Assembly (NCBI GenBank): GCA_027296805.1
Contig: JAPUIR010000007.1
Span: 1 to 7,559 of the forward strand
Length of the DNA: 7,559 bases
DNA from: Chloroflexota bacterium
GTDB lineage: Bacteria > Chloroflexota > Dehalococcoidia > Bin125
Direction: 5' to 3'
Below are positions 1 to 6,386 of this stretch, piece by piece; the stretch's first letter is position 1; each line of letters starts with the position of its first letter. Under the pieces are notes generated by a model. That model had not been told where the DNA came from. It made no database searches and was given only the letters and a program-made list of their open reading frames with translations. A program made the translations under genes and the position numbers.

Positions 1-1021
1 TCCTTATCAGGTGGTCGTCAAGCAGTACTCCAGCGGCATCTGCCACAGCCAGCTTCATCAGATGCACAATCCCCGCTCCGGCCCGGCGGTCCTCGGCCAC
101 GAGTCGACGGGGGTGGTGCTGGCCGCGGGCAAGGAGGTGACGCACGTCAAAGAAGGCGACCGCGTCATGGTGACCTGGGTGCCGCGCAGCGAAGAGGCGG
201 CCCAGCGACGGGCGGAGTCGGCCAGCTTGCAACTGAGCGACGGCACGACGGCGACATCGCGCAACGTGTTCACGTGGGCGGACCACACCATCGCCGACGA
301 GCAATACATCGTCTCCCTGCCCAACGATGTGCCGACCGATGTGACGTCGATCATTGGCTGCGCGGTGATGACGGGCTCCGGCGCGGTCTATCACACGGCC
401 GGCGTGCAGGAGGGGCAGAGCGTCGCCATCTTTGGGGTGGGGGGCGTGGGACTGTCGGCGGTGGTCGCCGCGAAGGTGATCGGCGCGGATCCGATCATTG
501 CGGTCGACGTCGATGACGCGAAGCTGGAGTTTGCGAAGAAGCAAGGCGCGACGATCGGTGTGAACGCCTCCAAGGTCGACGCGGTGGAGGAGATTCGGCG
601 GCTGACCGTGAACGACTCCGAGCGCGACATGTTGCAGGCGCCGGTCGCCGGGGTCGACTTCGCCTTCGACTGCATCGGCCACAAGGTGACGATGGAACAG
701 ATCGTTCCGGCCGTGCGCCCGGGTGGCTTCGGCACCTCGACAGGCGGCGTGGCGGTGCTGGTCGGAGTGCCGCAGACGACGGTCGAGTTGGACGCGCGCG
801 ACCTGCTGGTCAACGAGAAGAAGTTCATCGGCAGCATCGGTGGGTCGTGCCGGCCGGATCGGGACTTCCCGATGTTCCTGCGCTGGTTCAAGGAGGGCGA
901 CCTCGACCTCGAGGCGATGGTCACCCAGCGCTACGAACTCGACCAGATCAACGAAGCGACGGATGCCCTGGCGCGTGGCGAGATCGCTGGACGCTCGATC
1001 ATGGAGTTCGCGAAGCCGTAG
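1..1021 (+). CDS. Zinc-dependent alcohol dehydrogenase (MDR superfamily), 5'-truncated by window edge
   Basis: Medium-chain dehydrogenase/reductase, predicted to oxidise an alcohol or reduce an aldehyde with NAD(H) in the cytoplasm. The frame is open to the left edge: codons for Pro-Tyr-Gln precede the GTG at 11, and the text there (VVVKQYSSGICHSQLH) already lies inside the catalytic domain. The true start is therefore outside the window and the GTG is not it. Counting from that GTG, the three catalytic-zinc ligand positions are all present: Cys11 (GICHS), His30 (GHE) and Cys117 (IIGCAV). A Rossmann glycine motif GVGGVG lies at 142-147. Asp166 ends the second beta strand (AVDVDD), which suggests NAD rather than NADP. 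The stretch at about 55-100, where ADHs normally carry four structural-zinc cysteines, has none. The gene ends at a TAG, 12 bp from the convergent phosphodiesterase gene. Substrate is unknown. The family call is firm. Confidence 0.93.
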   Translation, partial: PYQVVVKQYSSGICHSQLHQMHNPRSGPAVLGHESTGVVLAAGKEVTHVKEGDRVMVTWVPRSEEAAQRRAESASLQLSDGTTATSRNVFTWADHTIADEQYIVSLPNDVPTDVTSIIGCAVMTGSGAVYHTAGVQEGQSVAIFGVGGVGLSAVVAAKVIGADPIIAVDVDDAKLEFAKKQGATIGVNASKVDAVEEIRRLTVNDSERDMLQAPVAGVDFAFDCIGHKVTMEQIVPAVRPGGFGTSTGGVAVLVGVPQTTVELDARDLLVNEKKFIGSIGGSCRPDRDFPMFLRWFKEGDLDLEAMVTQRYELDQINEATDALARGEIAGRSIMEFAKP

Positions 1022-1033
1022 GTCGCCTTCCGC

Positions 1034-2245
1034 TCAAGCCAGGATCAGAGGGATCCGCATCTCGCTGGGGCTGAGACCGGCATGGAAGCCTCTCAGCCCC
1101 GCGTTCCCGTCGGGCTGGTAGACGAGCACGTCGGGGCCGGGCGCAAGCGCGATGTAGTCGCCGATGCGCGCCCGGGCCGTGGCGCCCAGGCTCCCGGGCC
1201 CGAAAAGTTGGAGTTGCTCGGCCTCGGTGCTGGTCAGCAGGGCGAAGGCGTGACCGAAGCGCTCGCGAAACGCCGCCTCGAACGCTCGCTCATGCCCCTG
1301 CTTGACGTGAAACATCGGCACGCGCGGCTCGCCCGAGAAGGGGACCGAGAGGTCGTCGAGCAGGGGGTCGTCCGGCTCCACGATGTGCTTGTGCGCGTCG
1401 GCGACTTCGAGGTGTCCGTGGTCGGTGCTGATGACGACACGGGTCCGTCCCGCTAGATCGGCGAGCGTAGCCGCGAGCGTCGCCACGGCGGTTTGTACAC
1501 GCTCAAGCGCCGCGCGCACCTGCGGCGCGCCGTGACCGAACTCGTGTTCCGCCACGTCCACGTCGGGGACGTAGAGGTAGTGATAGGTCCGTCCCTTTGC
1601 GGCGGCGATCCAGCCGCTGATCGACTCGACCACTTCATCGAGCGAGTCGTAGCCCTCGCCCGTCGCAGGTCCCTTTTGGTAGGCGGTATAGACGGAACCC
1701 GCGATCCGGTCTGGGTGATAGGTGTGGGCGTCGGCGGTCATCGAGGCGAATGTTGTCGGGTGGGGGTAGACGACGTCCGGCGAGACGCCCAGCTCGTTCA
1801 ACGGCTGCCGCGTCGTCCGCTCCACGAAGGGCAGGATGATGGCGGTACGACCCAGTTCGGGGAGGTGGGTGAACCAGGCAGGGATCGCGTGCTGGGCGGG
1901 CCAAGCGGCAGTGGCGATCGATGTCAGGGCGGCGGCGGTCGTCGAGGGGAAGACCGCCCGCAGTTCGCGCACGGTGTGTGCCGGGAAAAACGCGTCGGGG
2001 GCGATGGCGTCGATGAGGTTGCAGCCGAGGCCGTCGACCAAGACGAAGACGGTGTGCTGCGGCAGGTCGCCCTCGATGCGGAGATCGTCGATCAGCTTGC
2101 GTGCGTGCGGGCCGAGGTCCATCGGGGCGCCCGCGAGGTGGGCGAGGGCCGCGCCCAGATCGACGCTGGATGGTATCGCGGCATCGATAGGGTGCAGCAG
2201 CGTGCCATCGTCGAGGGCCGCCTGGATGCGCCCGACATCGCTCAT
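1034..2245 (-). CDS. Type I phosphodiesterase/nucleotide pyrophosphatase family protein (alkaline phosphatase superfamily)
   Basis: Predicted two-metal phosphodiesterase or phosphatase of the NPP/alkaline-phosphatase fold. With the ATG at 2245 (403 aa), the visible site residues are Asp71 in FVLVDGLG, the nucleophile threonine in FPSTTAAALTS (Thr102 or Thr103), Asp230 and His234 in PDVDVAEHEFGH, Asp275-His276 in STDHGH, and His388 in GFHAGLSP. This is the full metal-ligand set in family order. I see no signal peptide or membrane segment, so it is probably cytoplasmic. It is the last gene of the minus-strand cluster behind the hydrolase-fold gene. The start is uncertain. A GTG at 2266, 5 nt after the upstream stop, would give 410 aa but has no Shine-Dalgarno. 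The ATG at 2245 has a GGGG about 8 nt ahead and begins with a natural-looking MSDVG. Substrate (nucleotide, phospholipid or phosphonate) cannot be told. Confidence 0.9.
   Translation of the reverse strand: MSDVGRIQAALDDGTLLHPIDAAIPSSVDLGAALAHLAGAPMDLGPHARKLIDDLRIEGDLPQHTVFVLVDGLGCNLIDAIAPDAFFPAHTVRELRAVFPSTTAAALTSIATAAWPAQHAIPAWFTHLPELGRTAIILPFVERTTRQPLNELGVSPDVVYPHPTTFASMTADAHTYHPDRIAGSVYTAYQKGPATGEGYDSLDEVVESISGWIAAAKGRTYHYLYVPDVDVAEHEFGHGAPQVRAALERVQTAVATLAATLADLAGRTRVVISTDHGHLEVADAHKHIVEPDDPLLDDLSVPFSGEPRVPMFHVKQGHERAFEAAFRERFGHAFALLTSTEAEQLQLFGPGSLGATARARIGDYIALAPGPDVLVYQPDGNAGLRGFHAGLSPSEMRIPLILA
1067..1100. repeat. Perfect 10-bp inverted repeat inside the phosphodiesterase 3' end, downstream of ADH
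   Basis: GGGGCTGAGA (1067-1076) and TCTCAGCCCC (1091-1100) are exact reverse complements around 14 nt. Within that spacer GGC (1079-1081) can also pair with GCC (1088-1090), leaving a 6-nt loop. It starts 46 nt after the ADH stop, so it would form a stable hairpin in read-through ADH mRNA. On the other strand it lies within codons for GLRGFHAGLSP, including the metal-ligand histidine. No T-tract follows. Confidence 0.5.
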
Positions 2246-2271
2246 CCCGCGCGCCCCGAGCGACACGACAG

Positions 2272-3075
2272 CTAGGCGCTGAGCGCGGCGACCGTGCCGT
2301 GGAGGACGAAGTCCGCGATCAGGCCTGCGACGGCTTCGGGTTCCTCAAGATCGGCGAGGTGACCGGCACCCGGCAGCGTGGTCAGTTCCGCGCCGGTGAT
2401 CTTCGCCTGCCAGGCCGGGCCATGCGCGGCGGGTACGATCTGGTCCAGCTCACTGGTCGCGATCAAGGTGGGTGCGGTGATCCGTCCCAGGCGACGCTCG
2501 ACACCGGTGTCAGGGATCGGCCAGAGGAATTTGGCGCCCGCCCGCAGATTGAGCATCTCGCCGACGAAGCCGTCGATGTCCTGCATGCTCTGGACGAGGA
2601 ACTTCTCCCGGTTGTCGGGGTTGGCGAAGAGGACTTTGGTCGGCGCCATGGGGTGCTGGGCGAAGGGGTCCTCGCCTGGGGCGTCCTCCAGCCAAAGGCC
2701 CACGGGGTTGATGAGGGTGAGCTTGGTGACTCTGTCGGGATAGATGGCGGCCAGCTCCGCGGCCAGCCACGCGCCGATGCCGATGCCGGCCACGTTGACG
2801 CTCCCCACCCCCAGCGCGTTGAGCAGATCGCTGTTGTGCAGGGTGGCGTCCAGCGGCCCCTTGTCGAGCAGGGGCAGGTCGTCCTTGGCGGGACCCCAGC
2901 CCGGGGTGTAGGGAGCAATGACGTCAAAGGACTGGGCCAGCTTGTCGAGCGAGTCCTGCCAGCCCACCAGCCCCATGAGGTGATGGAGGTAGAGCAATGG
3001 TTCGCCGCTGCCCGCGCGGTAGTAGTGAACGGTAATGCCGTTGCCGGGCAGGATGATGGTCTGCAGGTCTGGCAC
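2272..3075 (-). CDS. Alpha/beta hydrolase-fold protein with Gly in place of the nucleophilic Ser
   Basis: A 267-aa protein with the ordinary alpha/beta-hydrolase layout: beta strands near the N terminus, an oxyanion-hole type loop (LYLHHLMGLVGW, 28-39), a nucleophile elbow, a cap region (about 125-190), then acid and base. The candidate acid is Asp211 (SELDQIVP) and the base is His239 (GAGHLADLEEPE). The elbow, usually G-x-S-x-G, reads Gly97-Ile-Gly99-Ile-Gly101, so the nucleophile position is glycine. I checked the codons (GGC ATC GGC ATC GGC). It may still bind a hydrophobic ligand or act by a non-covalent route such as a lyase, isomerase or decarboxylase, but that is inference. I chose the GTG at 3075 because a strong GGGAGGGG lies at 3082-3089 just upstream and it starts 1 nt after the LLM stop. 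Longer in-frame extension would only read the LLM gene out of frame. Translational coupling to the monooxygenase is likely. Confidence 0.92.
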   Translation of the reverse strand: MPDLQTIILPGNGITVHYYRAGSGEPLLYLHHLMGLVGWQDSLDKLAQSFDVIAPYTPGWGPAKDDLPLLDKGPLDATLHNSDLLNALGVGSVNVAGIGIGAWLAAELAAIYPDRVTKLTLINPVGLWLEDAPGEDPFAQHPMAPTKVLFANPDNREKFLVQSMQDIDGFVGEMLNLRAGAKFLWPIPDTGVERRLGRITAPTLIATSELDQIVPAAHGPAWQAKITGAELTTLPGAGHLADLEEPEAVAGLIADFVLHGTVAALSA

Positions 3076-3076
3076 G

Positions 3077-4336
3077 CTAGTCCCCTCCCGCCACGGGCTG
3101 CGCGGAGCGGATCCTGCGAGGCTCGACGGTCTTGTCGCTGGGCAAGGGGTGGGGCGACCACTTGTCTTCGTACTCGTCCCAGATGGGCCGCAGCCGTGGC
3201 ATGACCTCGCGGGCGAACATCTCGGTGTTGTACTGCGTCTTGTCCACCGGCATGTCGCCAAAGTGCTGGAGCAGGACGAGGTGCCCCACCTTGAGGGTCT
3301 CGGCCAGGTGTTCCATCTGGGCGGTCACGCTGTCCGGGCTGCCTGCGACGATGAAGCCTTGGTCGATCAGCTCCTGCCAGGAGAGGCTGAGGGCGATCTG
3401 CGAGGAGGCCTGCGCCCCACCGACCTGCGCCGCGAGCCCGGCCCGGATCGTGGGCTCGGTGCGGTAGCCGGGCGCGTCCGCGAAGCCGGGGTAGACGTGG
3501 AGACAACGCTCGAAGAAGTAGCGCACATGCGGCTCATAGAGGCGCTGGGCCTCCTCGTCGGTCTCCGCGACGGCGACCTGCTGTGCGAAGGCGCCCTGGT
3601 AGGGGTTGAACTCGTGGCCCAACTCCTCCAGCCGGTTCCAGAAGCCTTGCATGAGCTGGGCGCCGCGCAGGTAACCCGAGAAGGAGAGGTAGGAGTAGTT
3701 GTAGTCGAACTCGGCGCAGAAGTCCCAGGTCTCAATGGAGCCGCCGCCGGGAATCCAGATCGGCGGTGGGTTCTGGATAGGGCGGGGCCAGATGTTCACG
3801 TAGCGGAGCTTGTTGTATTTGCCGTTCCAGGCGAAGACGTCCGGGTCGGCCCAGGCGCGGAGGATCAGGTCGTGGTTCTCGCGGTAGCGCTCGCGCAGCT
3901 CCGCCGGGTTCGATCCCACGGCGTAGTTGTCGTCCATGGAAGTGCCGACAGGGAAGCCGGAGATCAGGCGCCCGCCGGAGATCACGTCGATCATCGCCAT
4001 CTCTTCCGCCACGCGCGTGGGCGGGTTGTAGAGCGCGATCGACTGCCCCAGGAGCAGGATGGAGACGTCCTTCGTGCGCCGTGCCAGCGTCGCCGCCATG
4101 AGCTGAGGCGAGGGCATCATCCCGTAGGCGTTTTGGTGATGCTCGTTGACGCCGAGCCCGTCGAAGCCGAGCTCGCCCGCGAACTCCAGCAGGTCGAGGT
4201 AGTCGTTGTAGACCTTGTGACCCTCGACGGGGTCGTAGAGGCGCGAATCGACGTCGACCCAGACGCTGCGGTTCTTTTCGGTGAAGTCCTCGGGCAGATG
4301 CGGCCAGGGCATCAGGTTGAACCAGTGGAATTTCAT
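3077..4336 (-). CDS. LLM class flavin-dependent oxidoreductase (bacterial-luciferase-like monooxygenase)
   Basis: A 419-aa member of the luciferase-like TIM-barrel family. Such enzymes use reduced FMN (F420 in some members) and O2 to oxygenate organic substrates, usually with FMNH2 from a separate reductase, and none is encoded in this window. Family marks seen: N-terminal MKFHWFNLMPWP, GVNEHHQNAYG with Glu65-His66-His67, the barrel segment DVISGGRLISGFPVGT (117-132), NGKYNKLRYVNIWPRPIQ (171-188) and a glycine-rich IPGGGSIETW at about 195-204. A late GSPDSVTAQMEHL segment matches the usual LLM helix that checks the substrate side. The ATG at 4336 follows a GGAAGGAA at 4343-4350, so the start is well supported. 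It is the first gene of the minus-strand cluster and faces the SDR across a shared promoter region. The last 20 or so residues look like a loosely ordered tail. The substrate is unknown. An alkane-sulfonate, ring or Baeyer-Villiger type reaction are all possible. Confidence 0.95.
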   Translation of the reverse strand: MKFHWFNLMPWPHLPEDFTEKNRSVWVDVDSRLYDPVEGHKVYNDYLDLLEFAGELGFDGLGVNEHHQNAYGMMPSPQLMAATLARRTKDVSILLLGQSIALYNPPTRVAEEMAMIDVISGGRLISGFPVGTSMDDNYAVGSNPAELRERYRENHDLILRAWADPDVFAWNGKYNKLRYVNIWPRPIQNPPPIWIPGGGSIETWDFCAEFDYNYSYLSFSGYLRGAQLMQGFWNRLEELGHEFNPYQGAFAQQVAVAETDEEAQRLYEPHVRYFFERCLHVYPGFADAPGYRTEPTIRAGLAAQVGGAQASSQIALSLSWQELIDQGFIVAGSPDSVTAQMEHLAETLKVGHLVLLQHFGDMPVDKTQYNTEMFAREVMPRLRPIWDEYEDKWSPHPLPSDKTVEPRRIRSAQPVAGGD

Positions 4337-4365
4337 CCGTCGTTCCTTCCGCTGCGCGGGTGCGA

Positions 4366-4401
4366 GCTACGTTGCGCCATGGTATGGCACCGCGAAGTAG
4401 C
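4366..4401. repeat. Imperfect 36-bp inverted repeat, candidate operator
   Basis: The outer arms GCTAC (4366-4370) and GTAGC (4397-4401) are exact complements. So are the inner arms GCCAT (4376-4380) and ATGGC (4384-4388), around a 3-nt centre GGT. The sequence between outer and inner arms pairs only partly, and the right side is 3 nt longer. It overlaps the best -10 candidate of the LLM operon, which is where a repressor would sit. Function is inferred from position only. Confidence 0.35.
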
Positions 4402-4407
4402 TGGGCA
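4379..4407 (-). promoter_or_regulatory. Weak sigma70-like promoter candidate for the LLM operon
   Basis: On the minus strand, TGCCCA (4407-4402) and TACCAT (4384-4379) are 17 nt apart. They match 3/6 and 4/6 of the TTGACA and TATAAT consensus. A start near 4372 would give a leader of about 35 nt before the LLM ATG. The match is poor enough to arise by chance in this composition. It is listed because it is the best-placed pair I found. Confidence 0.2.
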
Positions 4408-4438
4408 GGCGTCGGCGCGCCTCGGGTCGCGACCTGAC

Positions 4439-4459
4439 TGGCTCAGGAGAGCTGAGCCA
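4439..4459. repeat. Perfect 8-bp inverted repeat (TGGCTCAG / CTGAGCCA), candidate operator
   Basis: The arms TGGCTCAG (4439-4446) and CTGAGCCA (4452-4459) are exact reverse complements around a 5-nt centre GAGAG. It lies about 20 bp upstream of the -35 candidate of the SDR gene and about 100 bp upstream of the LLM start. That position fits an activator or shared-regulator site. No T-tract follows on either strand, so a terminator is unlikely. No regulator gene is seen nearby. Confidence 0.45.
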
Positions 4460-4478
4460 TCGCGGTCACCGCCGGGTC

Positions 4479-4508
4479 TTTGCAGGGCCCCGCCGACCTG
4501 CCTAGACT
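4479..4508 (+). promoter_or_regulatory. Sigma70-like promoter candidate for the SDR gene
   Basis: TTTGCA (4479-4484) and TAGACT (4503-4508) are separated by 18 nt. Each matches four of six positions of TTGACA and TATAAT. A start near 4515 would give a leader of about 36 nt, with GGGAAAGGG 8 nt before the ATG at 4551. It is better placed than any other pair in the region, but still a weak match. Confidence 0.35.
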
Positions 4509-4550
4509 GCGGCGCGCCGGTTGGCGACACGACGGGAAAGGGCCTGACCC

Positions 4551-5327
4551 ATGAGTGAACGTTTCCAGGACAAGGTGGTGGTGATCACGGGCGCTGCCGG
4601 GGGGATCGGACGCGAGACCGCGTTGCGCTTCGCGTCCGAGGGGGCGCACGTGGTGGCGGTGGACGTCGATCCGTCGCAGCTGGACGAGACGATGAAGGCC
4701 GTAAGCGATGCCGGCGGCGACGGGCTGCCGATCCGCGCCGATGTGACCCAAAGTTCGGATGTGGAGCGCTACGTCTCCGAGGCAGCGGCGCACTTTGGCG
4801 GTATCGACTATTTTTTCAACAACGCCGGGATCGAAGGCGCGGTCGCGCCGCTGACCGAATACCCCGAGGACGTCTTCCGCAAGGTCCTGGAGGTGAACGT
4901 GATGGGTGTCTGGCTGGGGATGAAATACATCGCGCCCGCGCTGCGCGAGCGAGGCGGAGGGGCGATCGTGAACACGGCCTCAACCGCGGGCTTGGGTGGG
5001 ACGCCCACGCTGATCGCCTACGGCGCCAGCAAGCACGCCGTGGTGGGGATGACGAAGTCGGCCGCGCTTGAGCTGGCCGCTGACGGGATACGGGTGAACG
5101 CGGTCTGCCCAGGCCCCATCGAGACGCGGATGATGCGCTCGATCGAGCGCGGCTCGAACCCGGACGAGCCGGAGGCGGCCTACGAGGCGTTCCGCGAGAC
5201 GATGCCGATCGGCCGCTACGGGACGCCGGCAGAGGTCGCGGCGCTGGTCGCCTTCCTCTGCAGTGACGATGCGTCCAACATCACGGGCGGGATCTACCCC
5301 GTCGACGGGGGCACCCGGGCGCGCTAA
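4551..5327 (+). CDS. SDR family NAD(P)-dependent oxidoreductase
   Basis: A 258-aa classical short-chain dehydrogenase, predicted to interconvert a hydroxyl and a carbonyl group with NAD(H) in the cytoplasm. Seen in order: the cofactor motif TGAAGGIG (13-20), Asp38 at the end of the second strand (VVAVDVD), which favours NAD, NNAG (90-93), and the catalytic set Asn116 (EVNVMG), Ser144 (NTASTAG), Tyr157 and Lys161 (YGASK). PGPIETRM and a C-terminal NITGGIYPVDGG are also typical. Length is normal for the family. The ATG at 4551 has GGGAAAGGG 8 nt upstream and the text starts MSERFQDKVVVITG, so the start is secure. It is a single gene divergent from the LLM cluster and ends 7 bp from the convergent korB. 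The substrate is unknown. Shared control with the monooxygenase operon is plausible from the arrangement. Confidence 0.96.
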   Translation: MSERFQDKVVVITGAAGGIGRETALRFASEGAHVVAVDVDPSQLDETMKAVSDAGGDGLPIRADVTQSSDVERYVSEAAAHFGGIDYFFNNAGIEGAVAPLTEYPEDVFRKVLEVNVMGVWLGMKYIAPALRERGGGAIVNTASTAGLGGTPTLIAYGASKHAVVGMTKSAALELAADGIRVNAVCPGPIETRMMRSIERGSNPDEPEAAYEAFRETMPIGRYGTPAEVAALVAFLCSDDASNITGGIYPVDGGTRAR

Positions 5328-5332
5328 GCGCG
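5320..5332. terminator. Possible short bidirectional hairpin at the SDR/korB convergence
   Basis: CGCGC (5320-5324) and GCGCG (5328-5332) flank the TAA stop of the SDR gene, giving a 5-bp stem with a 3-nt loop. There is no T-run after it in either direction. It could slow polymerase where the two genes meet, but it is short and GC repeats of this kind are common here. Confidence 0.15.
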
Positions 5333-5334
5333 GA

Positions 5335-6354
5335 TTACTCGACCATCCAAGTGTTGCCGCCGCGCAGCAGGGCCACCAGATCGCCCTCGCCCCGGGTGGC
5401 CTTGGCGTCGGTGATCTGCTGGTCCAGAGCCTCGCCGTAGGTCGTGGTCTCCACTTGACGGAAGACCCCCACGGGAACGGGCATCTCCGGATAGGACATG
5501 AGCGCCAGCATGTTGGTGATGGAGGCGTCCTCGCGCCGTTCGTCGTGGATGAGAACGTCGGGCTCGCCGGCGTCAACGACTTCGAGGTGCGTGCCGCGCA
5601 AGGCGACTCCCTTCTCCCCTGAGTCGCCGAAGACCACGGGCTTGCCGTGCTCCAGGAACACCATGCGATCCGAGCGCACGGGCTTATCGGTGAAGTCGCG
5701 GAAGACGCCGTCGTTGAAGATGTTGCAGTTCTGTAGCACCTCGACGAAGGAGACGCCTTTGTGCCGCGCGGCTCGCTCCATGGTGGTGGTGAGGTGGGTG
5801 GGGTCCGTGTCGAAGGTGCGGGCGACGAAGCTTGCCCCAGTGACGAGGGCGAGCGGGACGGGCTTGAGTGGCGCCTCGATCGAACCCATGGGCGATGACT
5901 TGGTCGTGGTGCCGATGGCGGAAGTGGGCGAATACTGCCCCTTGGTCAGGCCGTAAATCTCGTTGTTGAAGAGGATGACGTTGAGATCGACGTTGCGGCG
6001 CATGACATGGAGGAAGTGGTTGCCGCCGATGCTGAGCGCGTCGCCGTCTCCGGTGATGACGAAGACCGTCAGGTCGGGGCGGGTCAGCTTCAGCCCGGTG
6101 GCGATGGTGGGAGCACGGCCGTGGATGCTGTGGAAGCCATAGGTGTTCATGTAGTAGGGGAAGCGGCTGGAGCAGCCGATGCCACTGACGAAGACGACCT
6201 TCTCTGTCGGTATCCCCAAGCTGGGCAGCATCTTCTGCATCTGCGCGAGGATGGAATAGTCGCCGCAGCCCGGGCACCAGCGGGTCTCCTGGTCGGACTG
6301 GAAGTCCTTCTTGGTCAGGACGGGAACGTCGGTGGAGTCGTCGGTGGTGACCAT
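5335..6354 (-). CDS. korB: 2-oxoacid:ferredoxin oxidoreductase subunit beta (TPP-binding)
   Basis: The beta subunit of an enzyme that oxidatively decarboxylates a 2-oxoacid (probably 2-oxoglutarate) with CoA, giving the acyl-CoA, CO2 and reduced ferredoxin. It is 339 aa. Four cysteines expected to hold the [4Fe-4S] cluster are present: Cys27 and Cys30 (WCPGCG), Cys61 (GIGCSS) and Cys210 (LQNCNIFND). The thiamine-diphosphate/Mg site is GDGDALSIGGNH (102-113) with NNEIYGLTKGQYSPTS (130-145). FHSIHGRA (74-81) is also a family mark. The ATG at 6354 has AAGGA about 8 nt upstream. It follows korA with a 48-nt gap on the same strand, so both subunits are probably co-transcribed from beyond the right edge. 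Choosing 2-oxoglutarate over pyruvate rests on overall likeness to actinobacterial-type KorB and is less certain than the family. Confidence 0.95.
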   Translation of the reverse strand: MVTTDDSTDVPVLTKKDFQSDQETRWCPGCGDYSILAQMQKMLPSLGIPTEKVVFVSGIGCSSRFPYYMNTYGFHSIHGRAPTIATGLKLTRPDLTVFVITGDGDALSIGGNHFLHVMRRNVDLNVILFNNEIYGLTKGQYSPTSAIGTTTKSSPMGSIEAPLKPVPLALVTGASFVARTFDTDPTHLTTTMERAARHKGVSFVEVLQNCNIFNDGVFRDFTDKPVRSDRMVFLEHGKPVVFGDSGEKGVALRGTHLEVVDAGEPDVLIHDERREDASITNMLALMSYPEMPVPVGVFRQVETTTYGEALDQQITDAKATRGEGDLVALLRGGNTWMVE

Positions 6355-6386
6355 TGGTTTTTCCTTGTCCTGCCAACCCAGCCTCG

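Larger units (their letters stand above)
4337..4550. promoter_or_regulatory. Divergent intergenic region between LLM and SDR genes
   Basis: A 214-bp stretch with no convincing gene. It holds the ribosome binding site of the LLM gene at its left end and GGGAAAGGG (4534-4542), the probable ribosome binding site of the SDR gene, at its right end. Between them lie two inverted repeats and weak promoter-like hexamers in both directions, listed separately. The arrangement suggests that both transcription units are controlled from here, perhaps by one regulator whose gene is not in the window. Confidence 0.6.

Noticed and set aside
2299..3204. A 301-aa plus-strand frame opposite the hydrolase gene
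   Set aside because: It is a shadow of the hydrolase gene, with no domain and no ribosome binding site.
3076..3261. A longer, 329-aa version of the hydrolase-fold protein
   Set aside because: The extra 62 residues are the LLM 3' end read out of frame (Arg/Thr/Ser/Pro-rich), whereas the GTG at 3075 has a strong ribosome binding site and gives a normal family length.
2463..3506. A 347-aa minus-strand frame across the hydrolase/LLM junction
   Set aside because: It is a frame-shifted reading of two real genes on the same strand. Its composition is Arg/Pro/Ser/Thr-rich and low in complexity.
4439..4459. A terminator for the SDR or LLM side
   Set aside because: It is upstream of both genes and has no T-tract, so an operator reading fits better.
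3035..4558. A 507-aa open frame on the plus strand opposite the LLM gene
   Set aside because: It is antisense to a gene with unmistakable LLM motifs. Its product is rich in Val, Arg, Gly and Asp with no recognisable domain, and it runs on through the intergenic region into the SDR start. Long antisense frames are common at this GC content.
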